A DNA stretch of 64,000 bases from Cinnamomum chago (lineage: Eukaryota; Streptophyta; Magnoliopsida; Laurales; Lauraceae). The stretch lies in contig CP142451.1 in assembly GCA_038049695.1 (NCBI GenBank), forward strand, positions 7,562,001 through 7,626,000. The letters are read 5' to 3'. Shown here piece by piece: positions 22,325 to 34,596 of this stretch; position 1 is the first letter of the stretch, and the number at the start of each line of letters is the position of its first letter. Under the pieces are notes generated by a model, which was given only the letters and a program-made list of their open reading frames with translations, searched no databases and had not been told where the DNA came from. The position numbers and the translations under genes are program-made.

Positions 22325-24541
22325 CTAAAAATAGAATTTTTTGAGGTGTGAGGCGTTCCATGGTCTTGGTAGCGGACGTCCCTCCATGTCTTCGAGCCGA
22401 TAAGCCGACCGTCCAGCAATGGAAGTGACCTTAAACGGACCATGCCAATTCGGCGCCAGCTTTCCTTGATTCGGATCTTTGTCGGCTGGGAGCGTTTTCT
22501 TGAGAACTAGTTCCCCCACGCAGAACTTCCTTTCTCTGACGTTCTGGTTATAGCCCCTGGCTAGCTGCTGCTGGTAGACGGCCAGTCTGATTGCCGCCGC
22601 TTCTCTCCTTTCGTCTGCCAAATCCAGTTCCCTGGCCAGGTTAGTCTCGTTCTGTCCTTGGTCAAAGAGTTCGGACCTCAGAGTGGGGAGGCCGATCTCC
22701 AAAGGGATGACTGCTTCCATGCCGTAGGCGAGCGAGAATGGGGTAGCCGAAGTGGAACGTCTTGGAGTGGTTCGGTAGGCCCATAGGACGCTTGGAAGCT
22801 CCTCTACCCATCTCCCCTTTGCTTGATCCAGTCGCTTCTTCAGCCCATCAAGGATTACCTTGTTCGAGATCTCAGCCTGGCCGTTACTCTGTGGGTAAGC
22901 TGGCGTGGAGTAATGGTTTCTGATGCCGAGCTCCTGGCAGAAGGTCTTGAAGAGCTTGGAGTCAAACTGAGTTCCATTGTCCGAGACCAACGCTCTAGGA
23001 ATGCCGAACCTTGTGATCACATTCCTCCATACAAAATTCTTGGAGTCCCGCTCTGTGATGGATGAAAGTGGTTCCGCTTCAATCCATTTGGTGAAATAAT
23101 CTGTCGCCACAATAAGCCATCTCTTGTTCCCTGGAGTCCGGTGGAGCGGTCCCACAATGTCGAGCCCCCACTGAGCGAATGGCCACGGGCTAGAGAGCGG
23201 GCTGAGATCCTGCGCGGGCTGATGGAGAGAGTGTGAGAACTTCTGGCACTTCTCGCACTTCTTCGCATATACCTGTGCATCTTTCTGCATGTACGGCCAC
23301 CAGTAACCCTGGCTGATGGCTCGATAGGCTAGAGATCTTCCCCCGATATGGCTCCCGCAGATTCCTTCGTGTAACTCGAAAAGGAGGTCCTCGACCTTAC
23401 TTGGATGGACGCACTGGAGGTACGGTCCCGAGAACGATTTCCTGTAGAGCTTGACCTCGGGAGATAGCCAAAACCGAGCTACCTTGAGTCTGACCCGGTG
23501 GGCTTCGCCACCGTCCTCGGGAAGCCTGTCGTCCTTAAGGTAGGTGACGATGGGGTCCATCCAGCTCGGGCCGAGACCGAGGCACAACACATCCCGAGGT
23601 GGACGTAGTTCAATGCTGGGTGCAGCTAATGATCCGACCTCGATGGTCCTCTTTTTCCCTGCTTCAACGGCGCTGGCCAAGTTCGCAAGAGCGTCTGCAT
23701 GAGAGTTGACTTCTCTGCCAATCTGTTTGACTTCGGCCGTGTGGAACTGAGAGAGCTGCTTCTTAGCCAGGGCCAAATACGCGGCCATTCGGTCGTCGCG
23801 AGCTTGATAGTCCCCAGTCAGCTGGTTTGTCACCAACTGTGAATCACTGAAGACCACCAGCTGCTGAGCTCCGAGGATTTTGGCGCTATTCAGTCCGGCT
23901 AAAAGGGCTTCATACTCAGCTTCATTGTTCGACGCCTTGAAGTCTAGGGTCAGAGCCTGCTCGATGACCAGTCCTTCTGGTGATTGCAAAACAACTCCTG
24001 CTCCGGCTCTTCTCGAGGTGGAAGATCCATCGACGAAGACTTTCCAAACTGGGGTCTCGGCTTGGCATGGTGATTGTTCAAAACCAGTGGAAGCCCCACG
24101 CTCCTCACCCCCCAGTTCGGTGCCGAGCTGGGTTGGTGCCGAACTCGAATCAAATTCGGCGAGGAAATCTGCCAGTACCTGGGCTTTTATTGCTGTCCGC
24201 GGCTGATACTGAATCTCATACTGTCCCAGTTCGACAGCCCATCGGGAGATTCTTCCTGAAAAGTCAGCCTTTCTAAAAACAGACTTGAGTGGGTGCTCCG
24301 TAACAACCACAATAGAATGGGTTTGAAAGTAATGGGAGAGCTTTCGCGAGGCGCTGACCAACGCCAAGGCGAGCTTCTCCAGAGGCAGATACCTGGTCTC
24401 GGCATCAATAAGGGTCTTGCTCGTATAATACACTGGTTTTTGAACCGTGTCCTCTTCTCGGATGAGGACTGAGCTGACCGCATGATCCGAGACCGCCAAA
24501 TATAAATACAGGGTTTCCCCGTGGGTCGGGGTTGATAACAA
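22325..24541 (-). CDS. RNase H and integrase region of LTR element
   Basis: The frame encodes an RT-linked RNase H end (LADFLAEF), then a second plant-type RNase H ([35 protein letters not shown]). The integrase follows: zinc-binding H-H-C-C region ([14 protein letters not shown]...CEKCQKF) and DDE core residues in [18 protein letters not shown] and QSNGQAE. The C-terminal part ends with [10 protein letters not shown]. Two RNase H domains in series is a Tat-lineage trait. This is a fossil copy of a retroelement polyprotein region. Confidence 0.9.
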   Translation of the reverse strand: MLSTPTHGETLYLYLAVSDHAVSSVLIREEDTVQKPVYYTSKTLIDAETRYLPLEKLALALVSASRKLSHYFQTHSIVVVTEHPLKSVFRKADFSGRISRWAVELGQYEIQYQPRTAIKAQVLADFLAEFDSSSAPTQLGTELGGEERGASTGFEQSPCQAETPVWKVFVDGSSTSRRAGAGVVLQSPEGLVIEQALTLDFKASNNEAEYEALLAGLNSAKILGAQQLVVFSDSQLVTNQLTGDYQARDDRMAAYLALAKKQLSQFHTAEVKQIGREVNSHADALANLASAVEAGKKRTIEVGSLAAPSIELRPPRDVLCLGLGPSWMDPIVTYLKDDRLPEDGGEAHRVRLKVARFWLSPEVKLYRKSFSGPYLQCVHPSKVEDLLFELHEGICGSHIGGRSLAYRAISQGYWWPYMQKDAQVYAKKCEKCQKFSHSLHQPAQDLSPLSSPWPFAQWGLDIVGPLHRTPGNKRWLIVATDYFTKWIEAEPLSSITERDSKNFVWRNVITRFGIPRALVSDNGTQFDSKLFKTFCQELGIRNHYSTPAYPQSNGQAEISNKVILDGLKKRLDQAKGRWVEELPSVLWAYRTTPRRSTSATPFSLAYGMEAVIPLEIGLPTLRSELFDQGQNETNLARELDLADERREAAAIRLAVYQQQLARGYNQNVRERKFCVGELVLKKTLPADKDPNQGKLAPNWHGPFKVTSIAGRSAYRLEDMEGRPLPRPWNASHLKKFYF

Positions 24542-24699
24542 CGGTGGTGAAGAAAGGTAAGCCTTAAGCTGCTGTAAGGCATGGTCACATTCTGGGGTCC
24601 ATTGGAATTTAGAATTTTTTCTAAGAAGCTGAAAGAAAGGTCGATCACCATGAAGGTTGCCATGACAGACGCGCCACCGACCTCGACCTTGAATGTCAC

Positions 24700-26367
24700 T
24701 TTCCCCTTAGGATAAACAGGTTTGGCGCTGAAGCCGATAAGGGGAACTCGAGCCTCCTGCAGATCTTTCTCCGTCAGTCCCATCCTTCGAAAGCTGTCGA
24801 AATAGAGGACCTCGGAAGAACTGCCGGGATCAACAAGGACTTTCTTCACAGTGCAATTCTTCACGCCCTGTTTAGAGCAGTCGAACTTCAGAGTGACGAT
24901 CAGGGGGTCGTTGTGGGGGAGCTGCACCCCTTCCAGATCTGCATCAGTGAACCTGATCTCGGGACGCTCCCTTCGAGCCCTTTTCTGTGCTGGGCCGAGC
25001 TCGGCGGCCATGACTTGCTTGCCGTGAGCGGCTTTCCTGGCTTCGGCGCGGGCTTGATTACTCCCCTTGGGTGGGGGTGCCAAATGGATAACGTCAATTA
25101 TCTTCTCTGTCCCGTCGCTGTCGTGACCCCCCTCGTCTCGGCGCGGGGCTCGGGTGTCGGCCCTGGTTTCTCTCCTGACAAACTCTTGCAGGTGTCCATC
25201 CTGGACAAGCTTCTCCAAATGCGACCGCAGTATCCTACAATCTTCAGTCTTGTGGCCGCCCTCCTTGTGATAGGAACAGAACTTCGTCTGATCTCGTCTA
25301 GAAGGGTCGCCTTGCATGGGCTCTGGCCAGCTGAAGTACGGCCTGCTCTTGATCTTATACATGATTTTGTGGATTGGCATCTTGAAGACCGTGTTGACCG
25401 CCTGGAATGCGTCCTCTATCAGCCTGGGTCGCTTGTTTCTTTCCGAGACGAACGCATGAGGCCTTGCCGAGCTGGTGGGCGCCCAACGCCTGTTTGGCTC
25501 ATCTCTCCGCCGCTCCTCTCTCCGAGGTTCACTCCTCCGAGACGGTCCCCCGTCTTGCTTGGATGTCCTCCCACCCCGGTCTTTCAGCGCGGTTCCATGG
25601 TTTTCCCGAGCGCGGATCTGGTCATCTTCTTGGGCAATGTACCGGTTGGCGATGGACATGAGCGCTGCTATGGAAGACACCGGGTTCCTAGCCAGATCCT
25701 TGCGGAGATCGCTGTCTGGCAGCAAGGCATTCTGGAATGCGAAGACGGCAACCTCGTCCTTGGAGCTCTCTATCTGACTGTAGACCGCCCAGAACCGCTT
25801 GGCGAACTGGGTGACGTTCTCTCCTTGCTTCATCTTCAAGGCCATGATGTCTGCATTGGTCTTCGGAAGGACTCTGTAGGCCTGGAACTTATTCATAAAG
25901 GACTGCTGGAGTTGCTGCCAACTCGAGACGGATCCCTCTGGGAGCGCACAGAACCACTTCAGGGGGAGGTCGCCTAAACTGGAGGAAAAGACTCGGCAGT
26001 TCAGATGACCCTCGTCTCCCCAGACAGACATCCTCTGGGAGAAGTGTCTGAGGTGCGTAGCTGGATCCGAGACCCCATCATAGGTGACGAATCTTGGTAC
26101 GGTGAACTTCTTCGGTAAGGGGTACCTCCTGATGTCTTGGGAGAAGGGAGACGCGCCGAGATCAACGGGGTCGCAGTAAGCATTCTTTTGGTCTCGGACG
26201 AAGCCGGCTACCTCCAGGTTGCGCTGGACCGTTTCCCTTATGCGCGCGTCCAGCCATTCCTGATTATGATACGTACCCTCCGGAATGGTCTCGGACGCCT
26301 TCCTCGAGTAGCTACGGCTAGCGCTTGAGCCTTCATCTCGGGTTCGGTCGTCCCTTTTCCTGTTCAA
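24700..26367 (-). CDS. gag and aspartic protease region of LTR element
   Basis: The frame contains a retrotransposon gag core ([46 protein letters not shown]), an Arg/Glu-rich linker, a zinc-knuckle-like [14 protein letters not shown] and the protease signature [15 protein letters not shown]. This arrangement is typical of Tat-lineage elements. The 3' limit is approximate. The element as a whole is broken. Confidence 0.88.
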
Positions 26368-26375
26368 GCAGTCCC

Positions 26376-26969
26376 TCAGGTCCTCTTTCGAGGAAGAGAT
26401 GCGTGTGACACGAGTAACTTTCCTCTCGTGTTGTGGCGATCGCTGCTGCTGCCAAGATCGTTGCTGCTGGGACTGCTCCCGACGAGTCCGCTGCTGCTGG
26501 GACGGCTCCCGACGAGTCCGCTGCTGCTGGGACTGCTGCCGAACCCCCCTGTCCCCGTAACTCTTTCCAGCTGCTGCTGGAGCCGGAGGATCAGAGCGTC
26601 TCTCTCCTTGATGGCCTCATTCTGTGCTTTAATCTCCAGAAGGGTGGAGTCCAAGTCGTCATCAGGGCTGTAGTCTTCATCCTCAGTATCCTCAACGTCC
26701 TCCACTTGGCCCGGGGGGCGTGATCCATCGACCACTGGAGACTTATCCCGCTGGTCTCCCCCCGTCAGGAGACCTGTAGGCTGCTGGGTGTCTCCCTTCC
26801 CGGGAGCGGACTCTGTACGGAGGTCACGCTGCTGGACGTTGATCCGGATGAGAGCGCGTTCAGCATCGTCCTCTGCGACTACTTGCTTCCCAGCCCTCTG
26901 CTTGTCAGGGGGCGGTCCTGCATGCTTTGTCTTGGAAGTCTCTCCGCTTTTCGCAGTTCTCCTCGTCAT
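26376..26969 (-). CDS. Start of gag region of LTR element
   Basis: A 197-codon frame lies just after the primer-binding site and leader, with a short coiled coil (KERDALILRLQQQLERV) and several near-repeats of a Gly/Ser-rich phrase encoding SSGLVGS. Its position and composition fit the N-terminal part of gag in this lineage. No catalytic motif was seen. Confidence 0.6.
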   Translation of the reverse strand: MTRRTAKSGETSKTKHAGPPPDKQRAGKQVVAEDDAERALIRINVQQRDLRTESAPGKGDTQQPTGLLTGGDQRDKSPVVDGSRPPGQVEDVEDTEDEDYSPDDDLDSTLLEIKAQNEAIKERDALILRLQQQLERVTGTGGFGSSPSSSGLVGSRPSSSGLVGSSPSSNDLGSSSDRHNTRGKLLVSHASLPRKRT

Positions 26970-27010
26970 GGTATTTAGGAATAGGAATAGGAAAGATTAT
27001 AGAAATCGAT

Positions 27011-27028
27011 TTCCCACAGACGGCGCCA
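27011..27028 (-). other. Primer-binding site of LTR element
   Basis: In element orientation TGGCGCCGTCTGTGGGAA begins 2 nt after the 5' LTR. Its first nine bases match the complement of the 3' end of plant tRNA-Asp; the rest departs from it, so the tRNA assignment is tentative. Confidence 0.75.
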
Positions 27029-27030
27029 AT

Positions 27031-27740
27031 TGTAAGTGCAAGAATAATATACTCACAAGATCAGGATGCCTCTTAGGACTTACTCAATGCATGGAGGAGA
27101 TAACTGCGACGACCTGAGCCTGAAAGAGGAGAAAGACAAAGGTCAGAGGACCCTGGCTATGGGCAGCGCAGGGCTCTCCGATGCTTAAGTCAGCAATGGA
27201 TCGGAGAAGAAGAAGAAAGAAGAAAGACTGTGTCTATGTGAGAATGCTTACTCCCTGCTCCCTTTGGCTCGTGCCTTATATATGGGACAGTCTTGGGTGA
27301 GTGCCAGTGGGCTTGGTGATGTGACCTGGGTCACATCAGCCCACAAAGTCATTAATGAAGGTCCATCATAGCCCACACTGCATTTAATGTGGGTCCGATC
27401 AGCCCACAATGCATTTAATGTTAGTCACATTGGGCCTGATCCTGCCCTGATCTGGTGGTGGCTGAAGTCCCATCAGATCCCTTCCTTGGGCTTCGCCACG
27501 ATAGGGCCGTGGCTATTAGCTGCAAGCGCAATTCTGCATTGCCGAGCTCGCATTGCCGAGACTGAACGGTATGCGCGGCCGAACTGAATTCTGTTTGGCC
27601 GAGACCAGCACGTAGTGCCGAGACCGAAGTAGATCGGATCGTAGCCGAGATCAAGGGACGTGGTCCCCCAAACAGTAGCTAACCGAGCACACCCTAGCCG
27701 AGACCAAGAGAAACTGGTTCACGGAATGGGCCCCCACACA
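27031..27740 (-). repeat. LTR (5' LTR in element orientation)
   Basis: 710 bp, one difference from the other LTR. A TATA box in element orientation, TATATAA, is at 27276-27282. On the plus strand its end carries an ATG (27726) that is in frame with the 3' part of RLK B. Confidence 0.95.
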
Positions 27741-27745
27741 CTGTC

Positions 27746-30716
27746 AGTAGCCGTGAACCGGCTCACAGGTGCATTGCCCAGATCCATAACCAATCTCTCA
27801 ACTAATCTTGAACAACTTTATTTATCAGAGAATCAGATAACCGGGAGCATTCCTACAGAGATAGGTAATTTGTTCAACTTGATTTACTTGGGCATGTCTT
27901 CCAACTTTATGACAGGTATGATTCCTGAGGGTATTGGAATGCTTAGCAAGTTACAAATTTTACATTTGTTTGAAAACAAATTTTCCAAGGAATTTCCTTC
28001 TTTCATCGGCAACAACACTCTATTGTCTGAATTGCGTCTTAATGAAAACAATTTAGAAGGAAGCATACCTTCAACTCTGGGGAACTGTCGACAACTGTCA
28101 CAATTATACCTTGGTTCCAATAATCTAGTTGGTTCCATACCGACGCAAATTTTTAGTAATACAACTCTCCAAATTCTCATTCTAGATGCGAATTCTTTGG
28201 TCGGGTCCTTGCCAATGGAAGTAGACAACTTGAATGGCCTAAGGATATTATCAGTTTCTAATAACAAATTGTCTGGTGAAATTCCCAAAAGCCTAGATAA
28301 TTGTCTTGGTTTGGAAAACCTTTTTTTAGATGGTAACTTCTTTCAAGGAACATTTCCACGCTTGAGTTCTTTGAAAGGTATGTTACAAATGGATATTTCC
28401 CGCAACAACTTCTCAGGACAGATTCCAGAGTATATTGAAAAGCTTCCTTACCTGCAATATCTAAATCTATCTTATAATGATTTTGAGGGCCAAGTACCAC
28501 AAGAAGGAATCTTCAAGAATGCAAGTACAGTTTCAGTCATCGGCAATAGAAAGCTTTGTGGGGGAAGTCCAGCACTGTCGTTGCCAACGTGCCCGAGCCA
28601 AGATAGTAAGAAACAGAAGTGGCGCTTTTCTACAGGACGAATGATTGCACTGATCATCGGCTCAGTACTCTGTTTAATTTTACTATTGTCCATTGTTTTC
28701 TATTGTGTAAGAAAATCAAAGAAGCATCCACATCATCATCCAGTAACCGACCCCTTGGAGGAACAATTGTTGAAAATTTCTTATGGGGATCTTTGTAAAG
28801 CAACTGATGGGTTTTCTTCAGCTAATTTGATTGGGGTGGGGAGTTATGGCTCTGTCTATAAAGGATCTTTGGATCGCATTGGAAAGACTATCTATAAAGG
28901 ATTTTTGGATCGCATTGGGAATACTGTGGCAGTGAAGGTGCTTAATCTTCAACGGGGAGGAGCTTCTAAGAGTTTCACAAATGAATGTAAAGCTTTGAGA
29001 AATGTTCGGCACCGAAATCTTTTAAAAATCCATACTATTTGCTCAAGCATTGATTCTAAAGGTGATGATTTCAAAGCTCTGGTTCTTGACTACATGGCTA
29101 ATGGGAATCTAGAACAGTGGTTGCATCCAGGCATTGATGAGCAACATCAATCCAAGAATTTAAGCCTTATTCAAAGGTTAAATATAGCGGTTGATGTGGT
29201 TTCCGCGTTGAATTATCTTCATAATTCTTGCGAAAAGCCAATAGTTCATTGCGATATAAAGCCAAATAATATTCTTCTCGATGACGATATGAATGCCCAT
29301 GTTGGAGATTTTGGATTGGCGAGATTCCTTTCTGAAGGTATCAGCAGTTGCTCTCAAAACCATACCAGCTCACGTAGCATAAAAGGAACTATTGGATATG
29401 TTGCTCCAGGTGATGTGATTTCATCTTTCACTCTTTTGTTACTAGCATGCTTTAGTTCAATGATAAATCTCCCTACCTTCAATATCTATCATGAATTTTA
29501 ACTATGTAAATAAAATACTCCTAGTCAACAATTGTATATTTATCAACAAATCCTCGTATCTTTCTATCATTTGAAATAAAAATGACAAGGATAATATGGA
29601 AAACTAAAATAATGGAGTAAAATTATTGAAAATGTCGACGTTATTTATTTCTTGTAATTAATTGATTTTATACTTTAGCAAAAAAATTTTTCTTAAATTC
29701 ATTAGATCATATCCATCCACCCATTTGTTGGATGAGTATTGAATATTATTCTTTTTTGGTGATAATAATATTAACATTACATCTTTTGAAATCTCCTGCA
29801 TTAAATATCGCATAGTTTTCTAGAAGAAAAAAAGATTTTTTTTCGAAGGAGTAAATTCAAAAAAAAAATAAGACTATCAATAAATGTTAAAGAGTTATCC
29901 ATCAAAAAAATAAATGTTAAGAGTTACCCCTTTTTTTCAATAAATTGACCTGTACGTTATTTTACAAAAGTTCATCAAATCTAATCCTGTTTCTGCTGAA
30001 GATTATATTAGGCAATAATTGTTACTAAACTTTGTTAGGAATATCCATTCTTCACTATTACAGTCTGTCCTCGTTGACAAGTAAAAGAATTTTGTCATTT
30101 GTCTACAAATGTGAAGTTGCTGATTCCTTATAAATGAAATATTTAGGTGGTGATTGAGGGAGTCTCTTTTGTTGGTTTTATGGTTTATGTTTAGTCTAAT
30201 CTATGGAACTTGCCTCCTTTAGATATTATACCCATTGAAAAATTGTTCCCTTTCAGTTCTTAGATATTGAGTCTTGCATTCTTTCTTGAATTGAATAACC
30301 ATTGAAATATTTGGAGTCAAATAATGACAGAGTATGGAATGGGCGGCGAAGTATCTACATTTGGAGACATCTACAGTTATGGAATCCTTCTTTTGGAGAT
30401 ATTCACAGGCAAGAAACCAACTGATGAGATCTTTAATGGAAGTCTAAGCCTTCATCAATTTGCTAAGCTAGCTTTATCTGAGCGTGCGATGGAGATTGTT
30501 GATCAAAGCTTGCTCTTAGTAGAATTTGAAGGTCTTAGTGAATGCCAAACTCGCACAAATGCAGAAGGCAGACTTGAAATGTGCTTGGTATCTATCATCA
30601 ATGTTGGCGTAGCCTGTTCTATGATATCTATTAAGGATCGAATGGAGATTGGAGATGCTATGGTGGAGATGCAGGGTATCAGAGATTTATATCTTGGAGT
30701 TGGGAGGAATAACTGA
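27746..30716 (+). pseudogene. LRR receptor-like kinase copy B, 3' part
   Basis: This part carries LRRs about 12-22, the transmembrane segment and the whole kinase. Exon continues to 29409, the intron is 29410-30330 and exon 2 is 30331-30716. The sequence picks up exactly where 17537 leaves off, after one CTGTC duplication, and its own frame is intact (GVGSYGSV loop, HCDIK, DFG, 36-bp duplication at 28855-28926). It is closest to copy C (KISYGD, HCDIKP, GIDEQ). From the ATG at 27726 in the LTR edge, an open frame of 689 residues (after splicing) would encode a receptor lacking the signal segment and half the LRRs. The gene is disrupted; any product is hypothetical. Confidence 0.9.
28855..28926 (+). 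repeat. In-frame 36-bp tandem duplication in kinase N-lobe (copy B)
   Basis: Units 28855-28890 and 28891-28926, encoding YKGSLDRIGKTI and YKGFLDRIGNTV, equivalent to 4284-4355 in copy A. Confidence 0.85.
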
Positions 30717-32318
30717 AGCCTACATTGGCCAAAGGTATATCTTACCCAAGTAATTATTGATAAGTTGTTTATTAGTGTTCCTAAGAATATTCTAGTAGAA
30801 GATCAGGTGGTTGGAAAATCTCAAGTTTTGTATAAATAGGGTAGTAAACAAGGGCTATCAACAAAAATGAGTTTGACCTTAATTGGACTTTTTTTTTTTT
30901 TTTTGATGTTAGATTGGATTTGCCAGGCTTGGATCCCACCCAAGTAGATAAACAAACTGGATCCAAATTTGGCAACTAGGTTTGCCACTCTTACAGGTCC
31001 ATTGAAAGTTTTTTTTTAAAAAAATTATGATATATAAAGTCTTACACAAAAAAGGACTTGAAATGGAAACTCATTTGTGAGGTCCACCTTTTATCAATCC
31101 AACCCCTAACAAGGGCTACACCTCACCCTCAATAAAATGGCATTGGATAAGATGTGATCTTGACATGAGTAATTTCATTAGAATTGGATTTTATCTAAAC
31201 TCTAAAGGTTTCAAATTATCAAGCATTGAGGCCCCCAAGTCAAGGGTTTGGATGATAAGCAGATACTTGCAAATACGGATACCTTTCCAGCCCCTTTCCT
31301 AGGAAAGAAGTGACAAGTTTTACACAAAAGTTATACACATGTATATAGTACATGCATAATACATACAAACATATGTGCACACACAAAAGAGTGAGCAATC
31401 TTGAGTTGTCTTCAAAGGTGCTAAAATAAGTCCAGAAACAGTCGATAGAATGCATTTTTAAGGGTTCACAGAAACACACAACAATGAAAAGCATGAATAC
31501 AGTGAGGGAAGACTATTTCCCCCCCTTTCTGCTGTGCATTGATACTGATAAATTTTGGAGATATAGAAAATATTACTTCAAACAAGATTGAGCGAAAAAG
31601 TTGACGCACTAGGCCAAACCCAGGGAAGGAATAATAAGGCTTTGACAATGATGATGATGCTCTCGTCATCCTTCTAATATCAACATACTAATGATGCCAT
31701 AAAGCATAATTACTGTGACACAAATTTTTCTGCATGACAGGCCAGGCCAGTGGGCCCAACTGGGTCACCTACAGACCCCTCTCCACATCCCAAGTTTGAC
31801 ACTCGCCCAAACTCTCATCCAACTTTACCTAATGGCTAGGCTAGGATTTCAAGGACATTGAGGAGCTCTAAATATCAACTTCCCACACCCAGATTGTTCC
31901 AAAATTTTCAAACACCCAACCATTCCATGATTCTGATGCTCCCAGGCGGGCTACACAGGTCAGGCGAATGTTCTGAGCATTCCAAATCAAGCTCATTGCA
32001 ATGCTGGCCTATTCAAGATACTAATCAGGGTGGTCACACATCGACTTTTATACATGTCATACTAACAAATTGATGGAAACACGAGTAACAGACAAAAAGT
32101 AATATCTATTGTGTTGCCTATCGAAAAATTTGAGATTATTTTAAATATTACATAAAATCTATTGCTATATTCTTTATCGAGAATCAAAACCTGATTTGCC
32201 CCATCAACAAAACAGCCGCTTCTGTATATCTGTATTCAGCAACGATTCTATTGGTCTAGTTTCTCTTTTACCTGTTTGTCTGTTTCAAAAAAAAAAAACA
32301 GATGATGAATCAGAAACA
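30717..32318. other. Spacer between RLK B and tetraspanin fragment B
   Basis: Collinear with 6160-7784 and closest to 47635-49258 (for example they share 'agtacatgcataatacatac'). No gene seen. Confidence 0.55.
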
Positions 32319-32634
32319 TTAGAGAGGAATAACAAATGGCAAGTAAGATGGGATAATAACAGTTGAATTAAATGTGAAGAACTCATTGATTCTTACACTC
32401 CACACATCATTCTTCAATTTAAAATGAGAATCAACAGCATAGGGAGGCTGCTGAACAGGGGGTTTCAGAAGTGGAAGCCTTGCAGGAGTATAATCATCAT
32501 CACTGTCATAGTAGCCTCCACGATTTGGCCCAAGAGCCTGCAGAATCATGGCCAAGAGGATAGACAACGCCTGCAAACAAATTGCGGGCCACTCATTAGG
32601 AAACTTGAATCACACATCCATTCAAGAGCATTCA

Positions 32635-32636
<2 letters not shown>

Positions 32637-32706
<70 letters not shown>

Positions 32707-32817
32707 AATATTTGCACAGAACAATTGCCCAAAGTGAGCAGGAATCCTCGGGACTCAGAGAGAGTAAATATTTGCACAGAACAATTGTCCAAAGTGAGCA
32801 GGAATCCTCGGGACTCA
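32637..32817. repeat. (GA)n microsatellite and 60-bp tandem duplication, unit B
   Basis: About 68 bp of GA repeat (32637-32704) is followed by two copies of a 60-bp segment 'gagagagtaaatatttgcac...gggactca' (about 32698-32757 and 32758-32817). Unit C has the segment once. Confidence 0.85.
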
Positions 32818-34256
32818 ATTGCCCCGTAACTGGTAATTTCAAAGAACAAAACTACAACTCAGAGCACAACTCAGGTTTTCCAAATGTGTAAACCAGCTAA
32901 CTTGCACCCGGTTTCTGAAGTTCCAAACCAGACCTTGGCTAATTAATAGTTTACCAACGACTGCAATACATACATACAAGCACCTTTGGCATACTGATGA
33001 TGATATTATTATTAGATCATAGTACCTGTTATCTCTTTTAGTCGGATTGTAACATGGCGTCGATATTAATGGCTTCATCTCATTTCGTATCATATGCTGA
33101 AATTACCGATTGTTTATACTATGCTATGTACCTTATTATCAATGGATCATTGTCCACCTCACACTACACTATCACACATCACACTCAGGACTCTCATTCT
33201 TATTATTGAGAAACTAACCGCGCAGGTATAGCTGGAATCAGGTATGACTTTAATTATCATTTATTGTTACATGTGATGTTAACTATACATGCATATTTGC
33301 TTGGCTCCATGAGCCTAACCCATTTCTTGGTGCTTGTAGGTGCCTGCCCTCTTTCCTTGCTTGTTTGTGGGCTTGGCAATTGCCTCGATGCCGAAGGGTG
33401 CTGGAGAGATATGCAGCGGATTAATTGAGAGGCCTTCACATTAGAGTTTGTTATTTTCTTTTGCTATCTTTTAGTGGGCCACGTTGGGCCAAGATTGTAA
33501 TAGCTTAATGAAAACATTTCTGTAATTCTTATAGTGGAACAAACATGTAGGACATTACCTTATTCCTGCTCACATGAGATCTCTATTTACTCATCTATTG
33601 GATTTATGGCATTATTTTGGTACTTTCCCACTAACATCCCAGGATTCGAGGCACCCGGATCTTGGGGCGTTACACACTCAGTTTTTTTGGTATTCATTGT
33701 GGTGATATCCTCTAATTCCTCCAATCTATCACTCTGTTTAATTCTGATTACAGGCATTTGGAAACATATGCGTGTACTATTTCCAATCTAAGCCTAGAGC
33801 TCCATAGAAATCAAAAGCAATTTCATTGTTTCCGCTGTTTGGAGCTGGGGAGCAGAATATTCTAGCGCATGAAAAGATAAATTAGAATAAGGGCAGCAGT
33901 TCAATCATGGAATTAAATGTCAGCCATTTTGTCACTGAACCATGGCTTTACATTTAGGCTCAGGAAACTGTACATTCCCAGACACTCAGTACCTTATAAA
34001 TTCTCTTATTAACATACCTGGGCAGCCACTATCAATGAGCCTATCCACTTGCACATTTCAAGGTTTGATCTCACAAATTTCTTGAACTCCTCAAATCTGC
34101 CAGTTGGGTCCTCCGGAAAACCCAGAGACAGAGAAAAAGACCAAATTTTTTTTATTATTTTTTTTTAAAAAGGAGTTTTGAAATGTAAAAGTTCTAATAG
34201 GGTGAAGGATATAGTGAACCTAGAAAGGTACGATACTTCTTCCCAGTTGCGGTTTA

Positions 34257-34547
34257 GGGCTTGTTTGGCACTTAATTAGTTAAAGTGAAGTAAAGTGAAT
34301 CTAGACAAGGGGCTCTATCAAAAAGTATACAATTTGAAAATTCCTTCCGAATTTTTCAAAAAAGGTAAAAAAAGCAACATCCTTTCGCCACTAAAAGACA
34401 AAAAATCTCCATTTTTCTATATAAAAAGTCAAAAAATTACATACCAAGCAACTAGAAACAAAATATTGTCCTAACACCTTATATTTTATTCTCTCTTCAT
34501 TTGATGCGCCTTTACATCAGCATACTTCACCATACACCCAAACAGGC
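34257..34547. mobile_element. MITE-like insertion in tetraspanin exon 3, unit B
   Basis: Same insertion as 9623-9924 in unit A, with the same left end (GGGCTTGTTTGG here) and a right end 'caaacaggc'. Absent from unit C. Confidence 0.65.
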
Positions 34548-34596
34548 TTACACATGCAGCCTTCAGAAGAACGACCAAGAAAACAAACACCATATA

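Larger units (their letters stand above)
17538..27740 (-). mobile_element. Young Ty3/gypsy LTR retrotransposon, Tat lineage, inserted in RLK copy B
   Basis: The 10.2-kb element is bounded by 710-bp LTRs with TG...CA ends and by the 5-bp target duplication CTGTC (17533-17537, 27741-27745). It reads on the minus strand. Parts recognised: primer-binding site (27011-27028), gag and aspartic protease (about 24700-26969), RNase H and integrase (22325-24541), a tandem-repeat block, an antisense gene region on the plus strand (18945-21170) and a polypurine tract (18248-18262). The gag-to-integrase order, plant-type RNase H, antisense ORF and 3' tandem repeats are known traits of the Tat lineage. Its base composition is much more GC-rich than the host DNA. 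The LTRs differ at one base, so insertion was recent (probably well under a million years). The coding part is broken (about two breaks). Confidence 0.92.
32319..34596 (-). pseudogene. Tetraspanin-18/TOM2A-like 3' fragment, unit B
   Basis: Counterparts of exons 5 (32319-32570, open), 4 (34018-34122) and 3 (34237-34596) are present and exons 1-2 are absent. Exon 4 keeps its length, but the AG of its acceptor is changed: the bases reading CAG in unit C read CTG here. Exon 3 is split by the same MITE-like insertion as unit A. This is a dead duplicate of the gene at 49259-55987. Confidence 0.8.

Noticed and set aside
24913-25977. Long plus-strand open frame (354 codons) inside the LTR element
   Set aside because: It is the mirror of the gag region on the minus strand; its composition reflects the GC-rich gag codons and no family similarity is visible.
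27660-27725. Plus-strand frame opening inside the LTR upstream of RLK B
   Set aside because: The apparent start is GTG; the first ATG in frame is 27726, which is the one discussed.
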